DNA of 10,558 nucleotides from Clostridium sp. AF37-5 (GTDB taxonomy: Bacteria > Bacillota > Clostridia > Lachnospirales > Lachnospiraceae), in contig NZ_QUDR01000036.1 of NCBI RefSeq assembly GCF_003477605.1, forward strand, positions 490 to 11,047. Reading direction: 5' to 3'. A model generated the notes under the pieces. It had not been told where the DNA came from and ran no database searches. It saw only the letters and a program-made list of their open reading frames with translations. The translations under genes and the position numbers were made by a program. Positions 1 to 6,747 of the stretch are shown here, one piece after another (the first letter of the stretch is position 1; each line of letters starts with the position of its first letter).

Positions 1-85
1 ACAGTTATCAAATCTGAAACAGGTCACAGGTGTAGTCTGTCTAATACTTTCCGACAGTAAATTTACCCCATCATGAAATAAATAG

Positions 86-114
86 TTGTTTTTTTCTAGA
101 AAATAGCATAAGAT
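86..114 (+). promoter_or_regulatory. Putative sigma-A promoter for the first lipoprotein
   Basis: A TTGTTT -35 box (86-91) and a TAAGAT -10 box (109-114) are separated by 17 bases. This gives a start point near 121 and a long leader of about 170 bases before the lipoprotein start codon at 295. The -35 match is moderate and lies in a T-rich tract, so the call is tentative. A CCCC/TCAT motif at 66-74 lies just upstream and loosely resembles one upstream of the lipoprotein at 3213. Confidence 0.45.
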
Positions 115-125
115 AATAACAATAG

Positions 126-180
126 GACTCCCTGCACCTCTCACATATGTGATGTGTCCCATGGGGAGACATTTTTATTT
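126..180 (+). other. Possible structured leader or terminator-like hairpin
   Basis: CTCCC at 128-132 can pair with GGGAG at 164-168. Between them lies a perfect 12-base palindrome, TCACATATGTGA (141-152). A T-rich stretch (172-180) follows the 3' arm. This could be a weak terminator or attenuator inside the leader of the lipoprotein mRNA, or a protein-binding dyad. It does not match any riboswitch class I recognise. The pairing is short and has internal mismatches. Confidence 0.3.
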
Positions 181-190
181 TAGGAGAGAA

Positions 191-259
191 TTGTATCGAA
201 AAAAAGAAAAAGAGAAAAACAAGAGCGGAAAAGTGAAAGCCAGCCAACATGTTTTATAA
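191..259 (+). other. Possible 22-residue leader reading frame
   Basis: A TTG codon at 191 lies just after an AGGAGAG sequence (182-188) and opens a 22-codon lysine-rich frame. It stops at TAA 257-259, which overlaps an ATG at 259-261 as TAATG. That ATG is in frame with the lipoprotein but would add 12 residues ahead of its signal peptide. The arrangement could be a coupled leader peptide or chance. A TTG start and a low-complexity lysine-rich product make coincidence likely. Confidence 0.15.
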
Positions 260-294
260 TGCATTGGATTCTTTCGCAGAAAGGGGAAATAGGC

Positions 295-981
295 ATGAAA
301 AAAATTTATTTATTATTATTTCTTTGTGCATGCATTACGTCGTGTGGCAGAGTAAATGAAAATGATATGAAACAAATTTCCAATAGTACACAAGGAACTC
401 AGACAAATAAAGATAGGATATTTAGCATTGAAGATAGGGTATACACGTCCCAAAAACAAAAGAGTAAATGGTGGAATATTCATTATCCAAAGTTAGAGGG
501 CGAAAAAACAGAGTCTTGTAATAAAATCATTCTATCGCATATTAAAAAACTGATGGGAGAAATTGATTTGAAACAAGAAGTTGCTATCACATTAAATTAT
601 GATGTCAAAACACAAACGGATAAAATTTTATCTGTTCTATTTACTGGAGATTATTATGCAAAAGGGGCATTACATCCTATAAATGTATCTTTTTCTGTGA
701 ACTATGACTGGGGAAAAAACAGAGAATTATTGCTGAAAGATGTAATTATTGAGTCCGATGAGTTTATGACAAAATGTAAAAAAGCAGTTTTTCAGCAATG
801 CGGGAAAGAATTTCAAGAAGCATTTGGTAAGCTTTCGGATGAACGAATAAAAGAACAGATTTTTGAGCAAGAAGATCAGTTTTACTTAGAAGATGGAGAT
901 ATAAATGTTCGGTTAGCAATTCCGGCTGGGTCATATTATTACCAGTACGTTAAGGTGGAAAAGGTACATTACAAAAATTGA
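295..981 (+). CDS. DUF4163/DUF3298-like (RsiV/PdaC-type) lipoprotein
   Basis: This is a 228-residue protein predicted to be anchored to the outer face of the membrane as a lipoprotein. The N-terminus has MKK, a hydrophobic core, and a lipobox ITSC with the acylated Cys at residue 17. The mature part has a YPKLEG segment near residue 64, a central beta-rich stretch ending in LLLKDVI, and a C-terminal FYLEDGDINVRL segment. These resemble the paired DUF4163 and DUF3298 domains found in the anti-sigma factor RsiV and the deacetylase PdaC, but no catalytic domain follows. The start at 295 is chosen because AAGGGGAA lies 7 bases upstream. An in-frame ATG at 259 would put 12 residues before the signal peptide and lacks a clear ribosome binding site. 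It lies immediately upstream of a two-component pair and carries that operon's -35 box in its stop codon. Its function is unknown; an envelope sensor or ligand-binding role is a guess. Confidence 0.8.
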   Translation: MKKIYLLLFLCACITSCGRVNENDMKQISNSTQGTQTNKDRIFSIEDRVYTSQKQKSKWWNIHYPKLEGEKTESCNKIILSHIKKLMGEIDLKQEVAITLNYDVKTQTDKILSVLFTGDYYAKGALHPINVSFSVNYDWGKNRELLLKDVIIESDEFMTKCKKAVFQQCGKEFQEAFGKLSDERIKEQIFEQEDQFYLEDGDINVRLAIPAGSYYYQYVKVEKVHYKN

Positions 982-1006
982 CAAAGATAGACACATATGC
1001 TATACT
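978..1006 (+). promoter_or_regulatory. Strong extended -10 promoter for the two-component operon
   Basis: A perfect TTGACA (978-983), a 17-base spacer and TATACT (1001-1006), preceded by TG at 998-999, make a near-consensus extended -10 sigma-A promoter. The -35 box contains the TGA stop codon (979-981) of the upstream lipoprotein gene. The start point would be near 1013, giving a leader of about 20 bases with an AGGGGAGG ribosome binding site (1020-1027). It looks constitutive. No LytTR-type direct repeat is obvious in front of it. Confidence 0.8.
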
Positions 1007-1031
1007 GAACAAAAAAATAGGGGAGGACGTT

Positions 1032-1778
1032 ATGTATAAGATTGTTATTTGTGATGATGATAAAAATTTTATTTCCTATATGAAAGAAATGCTTTTGCGA
1101 TGCGACTTGAGTGAGCGTCAAGTTATCTTTTATGAAGTTACGTCGGGGGAAGAGTGTCTTCTTACAGTAGAGAGAATGACATCTTGTGACTTGATCATTC
1201 TTGATATGCAGATGAGTGGAATGGACGGACATGCCACAGCAAAGCAGTTCAGAAAATTATTTCCGGATTCTTTATTAGTATTTTGTTCTGGTGTATCAAA
1301 GCCTACGGATGAATCATTTAAAACCACACCTTTTCGATATTTGCGGAAAAATTATGGAGATGACAAAATGTTATTGGAGTTGACCGCAGTAGTAGAGAAA
1401 ATGAAGCAAATGAAAAAAAGAACCTATGTAATGGGGAAAAATCACATGAATATAGTGAAGGTGTATCCAGATGATATTTTATACATAGATAATTATAAGC
1501 GCGGAAGCGAAATCCATGTGCAGGAGAATTATAAAGACTACTCATTTGAGGATAGGATTACGACAAAAAAGAAGTTGGCAGAGCTGTATACGGATTTGAA
1601 GGGATACGGTTTTGAATATGCCCATAATAGTTATATTGTAAACTTAAATCATGTCGTTAAATTAAAATCAGAGGGTGTGATAAAACTATCAAACGGAGAA
1701 GAATTGAATGTTTCACGTTCCAGAATGCCAGAGTTCAGACGGGCACTGGCTGCGGTAATGAGTGAAAAATATAAATAA
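1032..1778 (+). CDS. LytTR-family response regulator (AgrA/ComE-like)
   Basis: This is a 248-residue cytoplasmic transcription factor. Residues 1-120 form a receiver domain: acidic residues at 8-10 (DDD), the phosphoacceptor Asp58 in LIILDMQMSGMDG, Ser86 at the switch position, and Lys106 in FRYLRKN. Residues 140-240 form a LytTR DNA-binding domain, with VYPDDILYID, the HNSYIVNLNHV segment and the ELNVSRSR strand. Members of this family usually act with AgrC/ComD-type kinases in peptide sensing and bind pairs of direct repeats upstream of target promoters. The start at 1032 follows AGGGGAGG with good spacing. Reading from further upstream would add residues that are not part of a receiver fold. 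All receiver signature residues are intact. The gene ends 14 bases before its kinase, so they form one operon. The partner kinase is frameshifted, so normal phosphorylation may be lost. Confidence 0.93.
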   Translation: MYKIVICDDDKNFISYMKEMLLRCDLSERQVIFYEVTSGEECLLTVERMTSCDLIILDMQMSGMDGHATAKQFRKLFPDSLLVFCSGVSKPTDESFKTTPFRYLRKNYGDDKMLLELTAVVEKMKQMKKRTYVMGKNHMNIVKVYPDDILYIDNYKRGSEIHVQENYKDYSFEDRITTKKKLAELYTDLKGYGFEYAHNSYIVNLNHVVKLKSEGVIKLSNGEELNVSRSRMPEFRRALAAVMSEKYK

Positions 1779-1792
1779 AGACGGAGGATAAA

Positions 1793-3089
1793 GTGAAGGT
1801 ATTAAGTGTTGTAATAAGCTGCATCATCGATGTGTATTTGTTCCATTTGTTTTTTCAAAATTATTTTAGCAAGAGAAAGTTCTTTGCTGATTCAGTATTA
1901 AAAGAAAAGAGCTGTCAAATCGGCATCGTTATTCTATTAACCATATGCAACCTTTTGGGGAATGGGGATGTTAATATTTTAATTACGCCTGCATTATTTT
2001 TCTTGTATACGGTTTTAGAATTTCAGGGAAAAGTATGCTATCGTTTGTTATGCTTTGCTACGATGTTTTGCGTTTTGTGTGGATGTGAGTTTTTATTTAT
2101 GCTTTTGGTACATCCGGATGCATCGGATTACAAAAATTCCACATTGATTATGATTTTGATGCTTGTCATTAAATTTCTCACCTATATACTGGTTCTGATT
2201 ACGAATCAAGCAATAGGCAAACGAAAGAGAATACAAGACTCCAAAATATTTATTATGTATATGATGATTCCGGCTGCAAGCTTATTTGTTATGATAATTG
2301 TATTCTATTCGGGAGCAGTTCATCATATGGCAGGGTATGCGAGTGCATTCCTTGGGTGCAGTTTTGCGGTCTTGTTTTTGGGGAATGTAATGAGTTTTTA
2401 TGCATTTGAACGGTATTCGGAGCGCTTATATGAAACGATGGAACAAAATATCGTAATTATAAAGCAGAAAAAAGACTTGGAATATTATATGCAGATATCG
2501 GAAATTGACAAGAAACAAAAGGAACTGATTCATAATATTACGAATCAGATAAAAATGATTTATGTCTTTGCAAAGGATGGAAATACAAAAGCGATTTTAG
2601 AGTTGACGGATAGTATTGGTGCAGAAATGGAAAAGGATTCCAGGATGGTGTACTGCGACAATCCGGTATTGAATTCATTGTTAAATGAAAAAAGACGGGA
2701 AGCAGGGAATTCACACAGCCTTTTATGTAGAACCCGGAGTTTTATTACAACATGTGGCACCGATGGATTTGATTTCCATGCTTGGCAATCTTTTGGATAA
2801 TGCAATTCGTGCGGCTGCGGAGACGCAAGGAGAAAAGTATATTAAGAGTTACATTTATATGAAGGAAGTAGGCGGTTTCTGCGTAATAAAAATCACAAAC
2901 CCATTTGAAAATATAAAACATACGCAGGATGGAGACTTTGCTACTACAAAAAAAGATGATGGCATGCATGGAATCGGACTTCATTCCGTGCGGCGGATTG
3001 CAGAAAAATATGGTGGATGTTTGATGTGTACGGCAGAGGATAAAACATTTGAAACGGTGTTGCTAATCTCTATTGATGAAGAAATATAG
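1793..3089 (+). pseudogene. AgrC/ComD-like sensor histidine kinase, frameshifted
   Basis: The first reading frame starts at GTG 1793 after CGGAGGA and ends at TAA 2798-2800. It encodes about six hydrophobic segments (roughly residues 1-205), then a coiled linker and a dimerisation helix with the likely phosphoacceptor His247 in KELIHNITNQ. It continues to NPVLNSLLNEK, where the ATPase domain begins. The rest of that domain is in the next frame (+1), from about 2706 to 3089. It has FYVEPGV, an N-box LGNLLDNAIRAA, and a G-box DDGMHGIGLHSV. The two halves together give a normal kinase of about 430 residues. The break lies between about 2690 and 2712. The second half has no ribosome binding site near ATG 2685, so independent translation is unlikely. 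The His-following residue is Asn instead of the usual Asp. A sequencing error or recoding cannot be excluded, but a frameshift mutation is the simplest reading. Confidence 0.85.
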
Positions 3090-3128
3090 CAAAAGTGGCC
3101 CCTCATTCTGCAAAAATTGTCGCTTTTG
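3090..3128. promoter_or_regulatory. Inverted repeat / possible operator upstream of second lipoprotein
   Basis: CAAAAGTG (3090-3097) and CGCTTTTG (3121-3128) can pair over 8 bases with one G-T wobble, enclosing a 23-base loop. The repeat starts one base after the kinase stop codon and ends on the -35 box of the next promoter. No T-tract follows, so it is a poor terminator. Its position suggests a regulator site. The inner CCCCTCATTCTGC and ATTGTCGCTTTT segments (3099-3127) are candidates for LytTR half-sites, but this is not demonstrable by eye. Confidence 0.35.
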
Positions 3129-3156
3129 TTGAAACTTTTGGTGAAATAGGTATAGT
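3129..3156 (+). promoter_or_regulatory. Putative promoter for lipoprotein 3213
   Basis: TTGAAA (3129-3134) and TATAGT (3151-3156) are separated by 16 bases, a good sigma-A match. The start point would be near 3163, leaving a leader of about 50 bases. This would make the lipoprotein gene independent of the broken kinase upstream. Confidence 0.6.
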
Positions 3157-3212
3157 AAAAAGTAGCGCAGATAGCGGGGAGAAGTAGTTATTGAAAGAAG
3201 AGGAGTTTAAGA

Positions 3213-3947
3213 ATGAAACGTGTGTGTTTGAAAATGTGTGTTTTCATATTTGTGATAGCAGCAGTATCAGGTTGTGGGAAAGTTGAAACCAAAGATGCTA
3301 AAAAGAAACCAACAGAAACAAGCGAAATACATAATGAATATTTTCCATATACAGAAAATTGTCAAATAAAAGTTTCCGGGCGGTTCTATTTTTCAGATTT
3401 ATTGGAAAAAGAAACAACGATGTTTGTCAATAGAGAAAGAAAAGGCAAAAGGGGAGAAGTATGGCACATTTTTTTTCAGCGAGTGGAGTATGATTCTTAT
3501 GATAGCGATGGACGATACCACATGCCGAAGGAATGCTTAGATATGTACTATTTTTTGGTCAAGCAAGATAGGATATACTGGTATTGTATGCCGCATATGC
3601 CGGATAATGAAATGAAAACTTTTTGTGAGGAGGGGCGAATACCAGCAGAATACACTCATATTATTTGCCAGAAGGCTGAAATGAAAGATGTTTTATCGGA
3701 GGAAGAATCTGGTGAACATGAGCGAATGTTGATTTATGGGAAAAAGAAAGATGTTAGACAGTATAATACATGGACTGTAAAGAAAGATTTTTCAGATGTA
3801 CTTAGCATATATACTGTTTCATTTAAAAAGAATATTGGACTCGTTGCGTATAGTTGTTCCTGGACAGCAGCTGGAAAAAACACTGTTGAGCTTTGGGATA
3901 AAAGATATGTTTCGAAGCGGGCTAAAAAAAGTTTCAAGTATAATTGA
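3213..3947 (+). CDS. Lipoprotein of unknown function
   Basis: This is a 244-residue predicted lipoprotein with a positively charged N-terminus (MKR), a hydrophobic core, and a lipobox VSGC with Cys21. A lysine- and threonine-rich linker leads into a mature domain of about 200 residues. That domain is rich in aromatic residues, for example RIYWYCMPHMP around residues 124-134 and ELWDKRYV near the C-terminus. Several cysteines in the mature part could form disulfides outside the cell. The start follows an AGAGGAG ribosome binding site 9 bases upstream. I do not recognise the domain. It is one of four different lipoproteins in the first 6.6 kb. A surface or immunity-type role next to a peptide-sensing regulator is possible but unproven. 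Confidence 0.8.
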   Translation: MKRVCLKMCVFIFVIAAVSGCGKVETKDAKKKPTETSEIHNEYFPYTENCQIKVSGRFYFSDLLEKETTMFVNRERKGKRGEVWHIFFQRVEYDSYDSDGRYHMPKECLDMYYFLVKQDRIYWYCMPHMPDNEMKTFCEEGRIPAEYTHIICQKAEMKDVLSEEESGEHERMLIYGKKKDVRQYNTWTVKKDFSDVLSIYTVSFKKNIGLVAYSCSWTAAGKNTVELWDKRYVSKRAKKSFKYN

Positions 3948-3959
3948 TAGAGGAAGAAG

Positions 3960-4028
3960 ATGAGCTGGAAAAAGATTTGCTATGTGGATGTGACAACAAA
4001 AGCATGGAAAATACAACACATAATGTGA
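3960..4028 (+). CDS. Possible 22-residue small protein or gene remnant
   Basis: An ATG at 3960, 13 bases after the preceding stop and behind a purine-rich AGAGGAAG (3949-3956), opens a 22-codon frame ending at TGA 4026-4028. The product has Trp at residues 3 and 16 and no transmembrane segment. It could be a decayed gene remnant or a small protein coupled to the lipoprotein. There is no family evidence. The remainder of the gap up to 4175 shows only AT-rich sequence and a lone TATACT at 4089-4094 without a good -35 box. Confidence 0.2.
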   Translation: MSWKKICYVDVTTKAWKIQHIM

Positions 4029-4175
4029 GTATGCACAATTAATACATATGACGAGATACTGCATTATTAATACGTTGGTTTTGTAAAATATACTAAGGAA
4101 TATTACAGAAGAAAAGATATACCTAATGGTGTACGATGAAGAAATTGTATTTAAACATTTATGAAAGGAGATATA

Positions 4176-4451
4176 GTGAGAAAAAAGGGGAAATTAATAA
4201 TTAGTTGCTGTATTTTATTTGTAATTATGTTATTTATAGGATTGGTATATTGGATATTGATTTCTATTCCAAGAGAGAGGATGAAAGGATGCTATTTTGG
4301 TTATGAACAAATGCCAATAATGTCAAACGAAAAATATACTGGTAAAATTGATGCAAAAATGGAACATATTCTAATTGAAGATCATGCCGGAACAAAAGTA
4401 ACAGAGCTTGATTTATTAGGTAATAGCCTAGATCGAAACTTGATTATATGA
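4176..4451 (+). CDS. Small single-pass membrane protein, unknown function
   Basis: This is a 91-residue protein beginning MRKKGKL. One long hydrophobic segment (about residues 7-31) makes a signal anchor, leaving about 60 residues outside the cell. GTG 4176 is chosen because AAAGGAG (4164-4170) lies 5 bases upstream. The in-frame ATG at 4161 precedes that ribosome binding site and has none of its own. Two cysteines sit in the membrane segment, but with no proper lipobox. The outer part (GCYFGYEQMPIM, then a KIDAKMEHILIEDHAG segment) matches nothing I know. It could be complete or the N-terminal stub of a longer protein. It ends 15 bases before the next lipoprotein, so the two are probably co-transcribed. 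Confidence 0.65.
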   Translation: MRKKGKLIISCCILFVIMLFIGLVYWILISIPRERMKGCYFGYEQMPIMSNEKYTGKIDAKMEHILIEDHAGTKVTELDLLGNSLDRNLII

Positions 4452-4466
4452 GGGGGAAAATTAGAA

Positions 4467-5555
4467 ATGAGATTTTTGAAATTCTTTGGTTTATTTGTGA
4501 TATGTTTATTTTTTGTTTCGTGTGGTCTGCATCAGGATAGTACTACAGAGAAGCAAAGACACTTTGACTCGTCATCGAAGCAGAACTCCCTGGAAAAATC
4601 TAAATGGAAGAGTTCATTTTGGGTAGAAGCTGATAAAGATACAAAGTCGGGATATCCATATATGAATAATGATCGTTCCGGAAGAACCATTTGCAAAGAT
4701 GGTAATTATCTTTATGCTGCTGAAAATAATGGAAGCGGTTCAACTCTTTATCGATACAAAGGAAAAGATAAGGAAATTATATATAAAAGTAAATTTGGTC
4801 AAATATATTTTTTGAATGCAAAAAATGGTTGTATTGTGTTTGAGTTAATTGAGAAGAAGGGAAGAAATCGGGAAATAGATAATTACACAATTATTAGATT
4901 AAATTGCAATGGTGCTAGTGTTGATGTAAAGCAGATAGATGGGATCGTAAATGATCTATGGTTGTATGATAATAGGATATATTATTCCCTTTTTACTAAA
5001 ATGGGAGGAAAAAATATTGAATCAATGGATTTAAATGGTGAAGATGTTAAGGTTCTTGTGAAAAAGGAAAATGGGGTATATTTTTATGTTTCAAACGAGA
5101 AAATATACGTGGTTTATGAAAACGAGGATAACGAATGTGAATTATATCAGATGGATTTGGATGGTTCTAATCAGCAGTTAATTTTAAAATTTGCAGCATA
5201 TGCGGATAGCGTATGTTTACATAAAGATGCTGTTTATTTTCGGAAACCAGGAGATGAGGTTGGGGAGGAAGAGTATTTATATCAGTTTTGTTATGGAGAA
5301 AAGAAAGAAAAGTTATTAATTGATGATGCAGTTGCAAAGTGTTTTTTTAGTGGGGAAAGTATTTATTTTCAATCAAATTATGGGGATTGGGTGAAAAAAA
5401 TCAATTTGTCAAATGGAAATAAAAGTATAATATCAAATAAGGGAATTGCAAAGTGGGGCTGCTTTGATATTGTTTTAGGAAGAAAAATTTTTTGGGGGTG
5501 TGAAAATGGAAAATTAATTTATGTAGATAGCAATACTGGAAAAGACTTGAGTTGA
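4467..5555 (+). CDS. Lipoprotein with DUF5050-like beta-propeller repeats
   Basis: This is a 362-residue predicted lipoprotein with a signal peptide ending in the lipobox FVSC (Cys19). A Ser/Lys/Gln-rich linker to about residue 60 follows, then a repeat-built domain to the end. Repeating units have the form 'YLY/IYY' strand, short loop, then a motif like SMDLNG (186-191), QMDLDG (228-233) and RLNCNG (144-149), each followed by a V/L-rich strand. This is the pattern of DUF5050 and TolB/YncE-type propellers, which are common in extracellular Firmicutes proteins and thought to bind ligands or proteins. The start follows GAGGGGG with a spacing of about 10 bases. No enzymatic motif is seen. It is preceded closely by the small membrane protein at 4176 and followed by a long gap. 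Confidence 0.8.
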   Translation: MRFLKFFGLFVICLFFVSCGLHQDSTTEKQRHFDSSSKQNSLEKSKWKSSFWVEADKDTKSGYPYMNNDRSGRTICKDGNYLYAAENNGSGSTLYRYKGKDKEIIYKSKFGQIYFLNAKNGCIVFELIEKKGRNREIDNYTIIRLNCNGASVDVKQIDGIVNDLWLYDNRIYYSLFTKMGGKNIESMDLNGEDVKVLVKKENGVYFYVSNEKIYVVYENEDNECELYQMDLDGSNQQLILKFAAYADSVCLHKDAVYFRKPGDEVGEEEYLYQFCYGEKKEKLLIDDAVAKCFFSGESIYFQSNYGDWVKKINLSNGNKSIISNKGIAKWGCFDIVLGRKIFWGCENGKLIYVDSNTGKDLS

Positions 5556-5907
5556 GAGCAGATAAGATGGTGTAAAGTGTATTGAAACTGTCTCAGGTGT
5601 TTGAAATATGAAGAGTATCAATACTATCCGAACCTATGATATAGCAATCGTGTTTTGATTTGGATAAGTAAATACCAACATAAAAAACATTCTATGTATA
5701 AAGTTTACGCTGTGTTTCTGCAAACTTTATGTTGAATGTAGCATAACATCATGCGTTATCTAACTAATAAACAAATAGACATAGAGTTGTGGTTAAAGCC
5801 TTTAAAGGAAACAGTCAGCTTATAGGGAGGTTGTCGTAGGTGAATTTACTAATTCATAGTGTTTATAATTGAGTATATAGAAAATAATTTAGAAAGGAAG
5901 ATGTGTA
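5556..5907. other. Intergenic region without a gene, containing an inverted repeat
   Basis: About 350 bases without a convincing reading frame on either strand. The only clear structure is the inverted repeat at 5687-5739. A TATAAT at 5864-5869 is a good -10 box, but no -35 box lies 16-18 bases upstream. A lone GGGAGG at 5824-5829 is not followed by a useful start codon. The region may be debris from lost genes. Confidence 0.5.
5687..5739. repeat. Interrupted inverted repeat
   Basis: ACATTC (5687-5692) pairs with GAATGT (5734-5739), and ATAAAGTTT (5698-5706) pairs perfectly with AAACTTTAT (5722-5730). The inner loop is 15 bases, and the internal loops between the two stems are 5 and 3 bases. 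There is no T-tract, so it is not a normal terminator. It could be a small mobile-element remnant, a recombination site or an RNA structure. Confidence 0.6.
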
Positions 5908-5955
5908 GTGAATTTTAATTTTCTTATGGGTTCATTATACTATGTGAAAAGATGA
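5908..5955 (+). CDS. Possible 15-residue leader peptide coupled to lipoprotein
   Basis: GTG 5908 lies 8 bases after AAAGGAAG (5893-5900, a good ribosome binding site) and opens a 15-codon frame rich in Phe, Leu and Tyr. Its TGA stop overlaps the lipoprotein start as ATGA (5952-5955). The lipoprotein has only a weak ribosome binding site (GTGAAAAG) of its own, so translation may depend on ribosomes finishing this short frame. It could be a gene remnant that now serves only for coupling. Confidence 0.35.
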   Translation: MNFNFLMGSLYYVKR

Positions 5956-6566
5956 AAAATAATATATGCATAATATTTATTAGTTTGATTTGTATATTTT
6001 TGTCAGTGGGTTGTGGCGGCAAAAAGATCAAACAAAAGACAGAAGTTAAAAACGATATGACATTGTCGCAAGAGAAGCGAGATAATGTAGGGAAGTACCT
6101 TTTTAATGCGGATGAGATGGAATCGATTGAGATAAGCGGGAAGGATTTACGGAAAAGGAAGAAATGTGAAATGTCGACGGAGATAACGAAAGGAGAAACA
6201 TTAGGTTTCGTAATTAAACGTGAGGATGTAGGTGAAGGTATTTCGATGAAGGTTTTTTCGGAAAACCAAAGTATTGATTTAATTAGTAATTTAGGAGAAT
6301 CATTAGAAGAGAAGTGGGCAGGAGCGAAAAAAGGTTTCTTTTATCAAATGGCTGCCTGTGATATTAATGGCGATGGAGAAAAAGAAATCATAATTGCTGG
6401 AGGAAATAAGAAGGATGTATTGGAACTGTGTGTACTTCAGGTAAAGAAGAATTTAGAACTTGGATATGGGGAGGAAGAGGAAGAAAATCCCCAATTAATA
6501 AAAAGCATTAACGGAGGCTACAAAGCTTATCTTAACGATAAAAGAAAGATTTGTGTTATAAAGTAG
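5952..6566 (+). CDS. Lipoprotein with FG-GAP/VCBS-like calcium motif
   Basis: This is a 204-residue predicted lipoprotein with a hydrophobic signal segment and a lipobox SVGC (Cys21), then a charged linker. In the C-terminal third, DINGDGEKE (137-145) followed by IIIAGG matches one blade motif of FG-GAP/VCBS repeats, in which an Asx-rich loop binds calcium. Only one such motif is visible, whereas full FG-GAP propellers have several. It may therefore be a small single-motif relative or a shortened protein. ATG 5952 is the only start that keeps the whole signal peptide. Its own ribosome binding site is poor, and it overlaps the stop of a 15-codon frame. The substrate and role are unknown. Confidence 0.75.
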   Translation: MKNNICIIFISLICIFLSVGCGGKKIKQKTEVKNDMTLSQEKRDNVGKYLFNADEMESIEISGKDLRKRKKCEMSTEITKGETLGFVIKREDVGEGISMKVFSENQSIDLISNLGESLEEKWAGAKKGFFYQMAACDINGDGEKEIIIAGGNKKDVLELCVLQVKKNLELGYGEEEEENPQLIKSINGGYKAYLNDKRKICVIK

Positions 6567-6627
6567 GATGCTACCATGTAAATATAAAACGGATAACACC
6601 ATGATATGAAGAAGGAGAAATTAATGA

Positions 6628-6747
6628 ATGAAAAAAATAATTATTTGGGGAATTAATGTTATAGTTATTATTCTAACTGTGTTTTTGGTGAGTTGTATTA
6701 TTAGAAATAATGCAAATAGAAGTAATGATAATTGGAATACAGGTTGA
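6628..6747 (+). CDS. 39-residue membrane or lipoprotein-like peptide, possibly truncated
   Basis: After AAGGAGA (6612-6618) an ATG at 6628 opens a 39-codon frame starting MKKIIIW. It has a long hydrophobic stretch and a lipobox-like LVSC at residues 20-23, then a short Asn-rich tail ending at TGA 6745-6747. It looks exactly like the front end of a lipoprotein or small membrane protein that stops early. A second frame starting at 6710 overlaps it and continues as a membrane protein, so the two may be halves of one frameshifted gene. A competing ATG at 6624 has better spacing to the ribosome binding site but runs only 10 codons. Confidence 0.4.
   Translation: MKKIIIWGINVIVIILTVFLVSCIIRNNANRSNDNWNTG

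Noticed and set aside
1..295. Riboswitch in the first leader
   Set aside because: No conserved core of a class I know could be matched. Only generic hairpins are visible.
2685..3089. Separate ATPase-only protein starting at ATG 2685
   Set aside because: No ribosome binding site precedes this ATG, and the sequence continues the kinase of the preceding frame, so it is treated as the second half of one broken gene.
4089..4094. TATACT as a promoter for the membrane protein at 4176
   Set aside because: No -35 box lies at 16-18 bases; the nearest candidate is 19 bases away and poor.
6553..6599. GTGTTAT/ATAACAC pairing as a terminator after the lipoprotein at 5952
   Set aside because: The stem is only 7 bases with a 33-base loop and no T-tract, which is within chance for AT-rich DNA.
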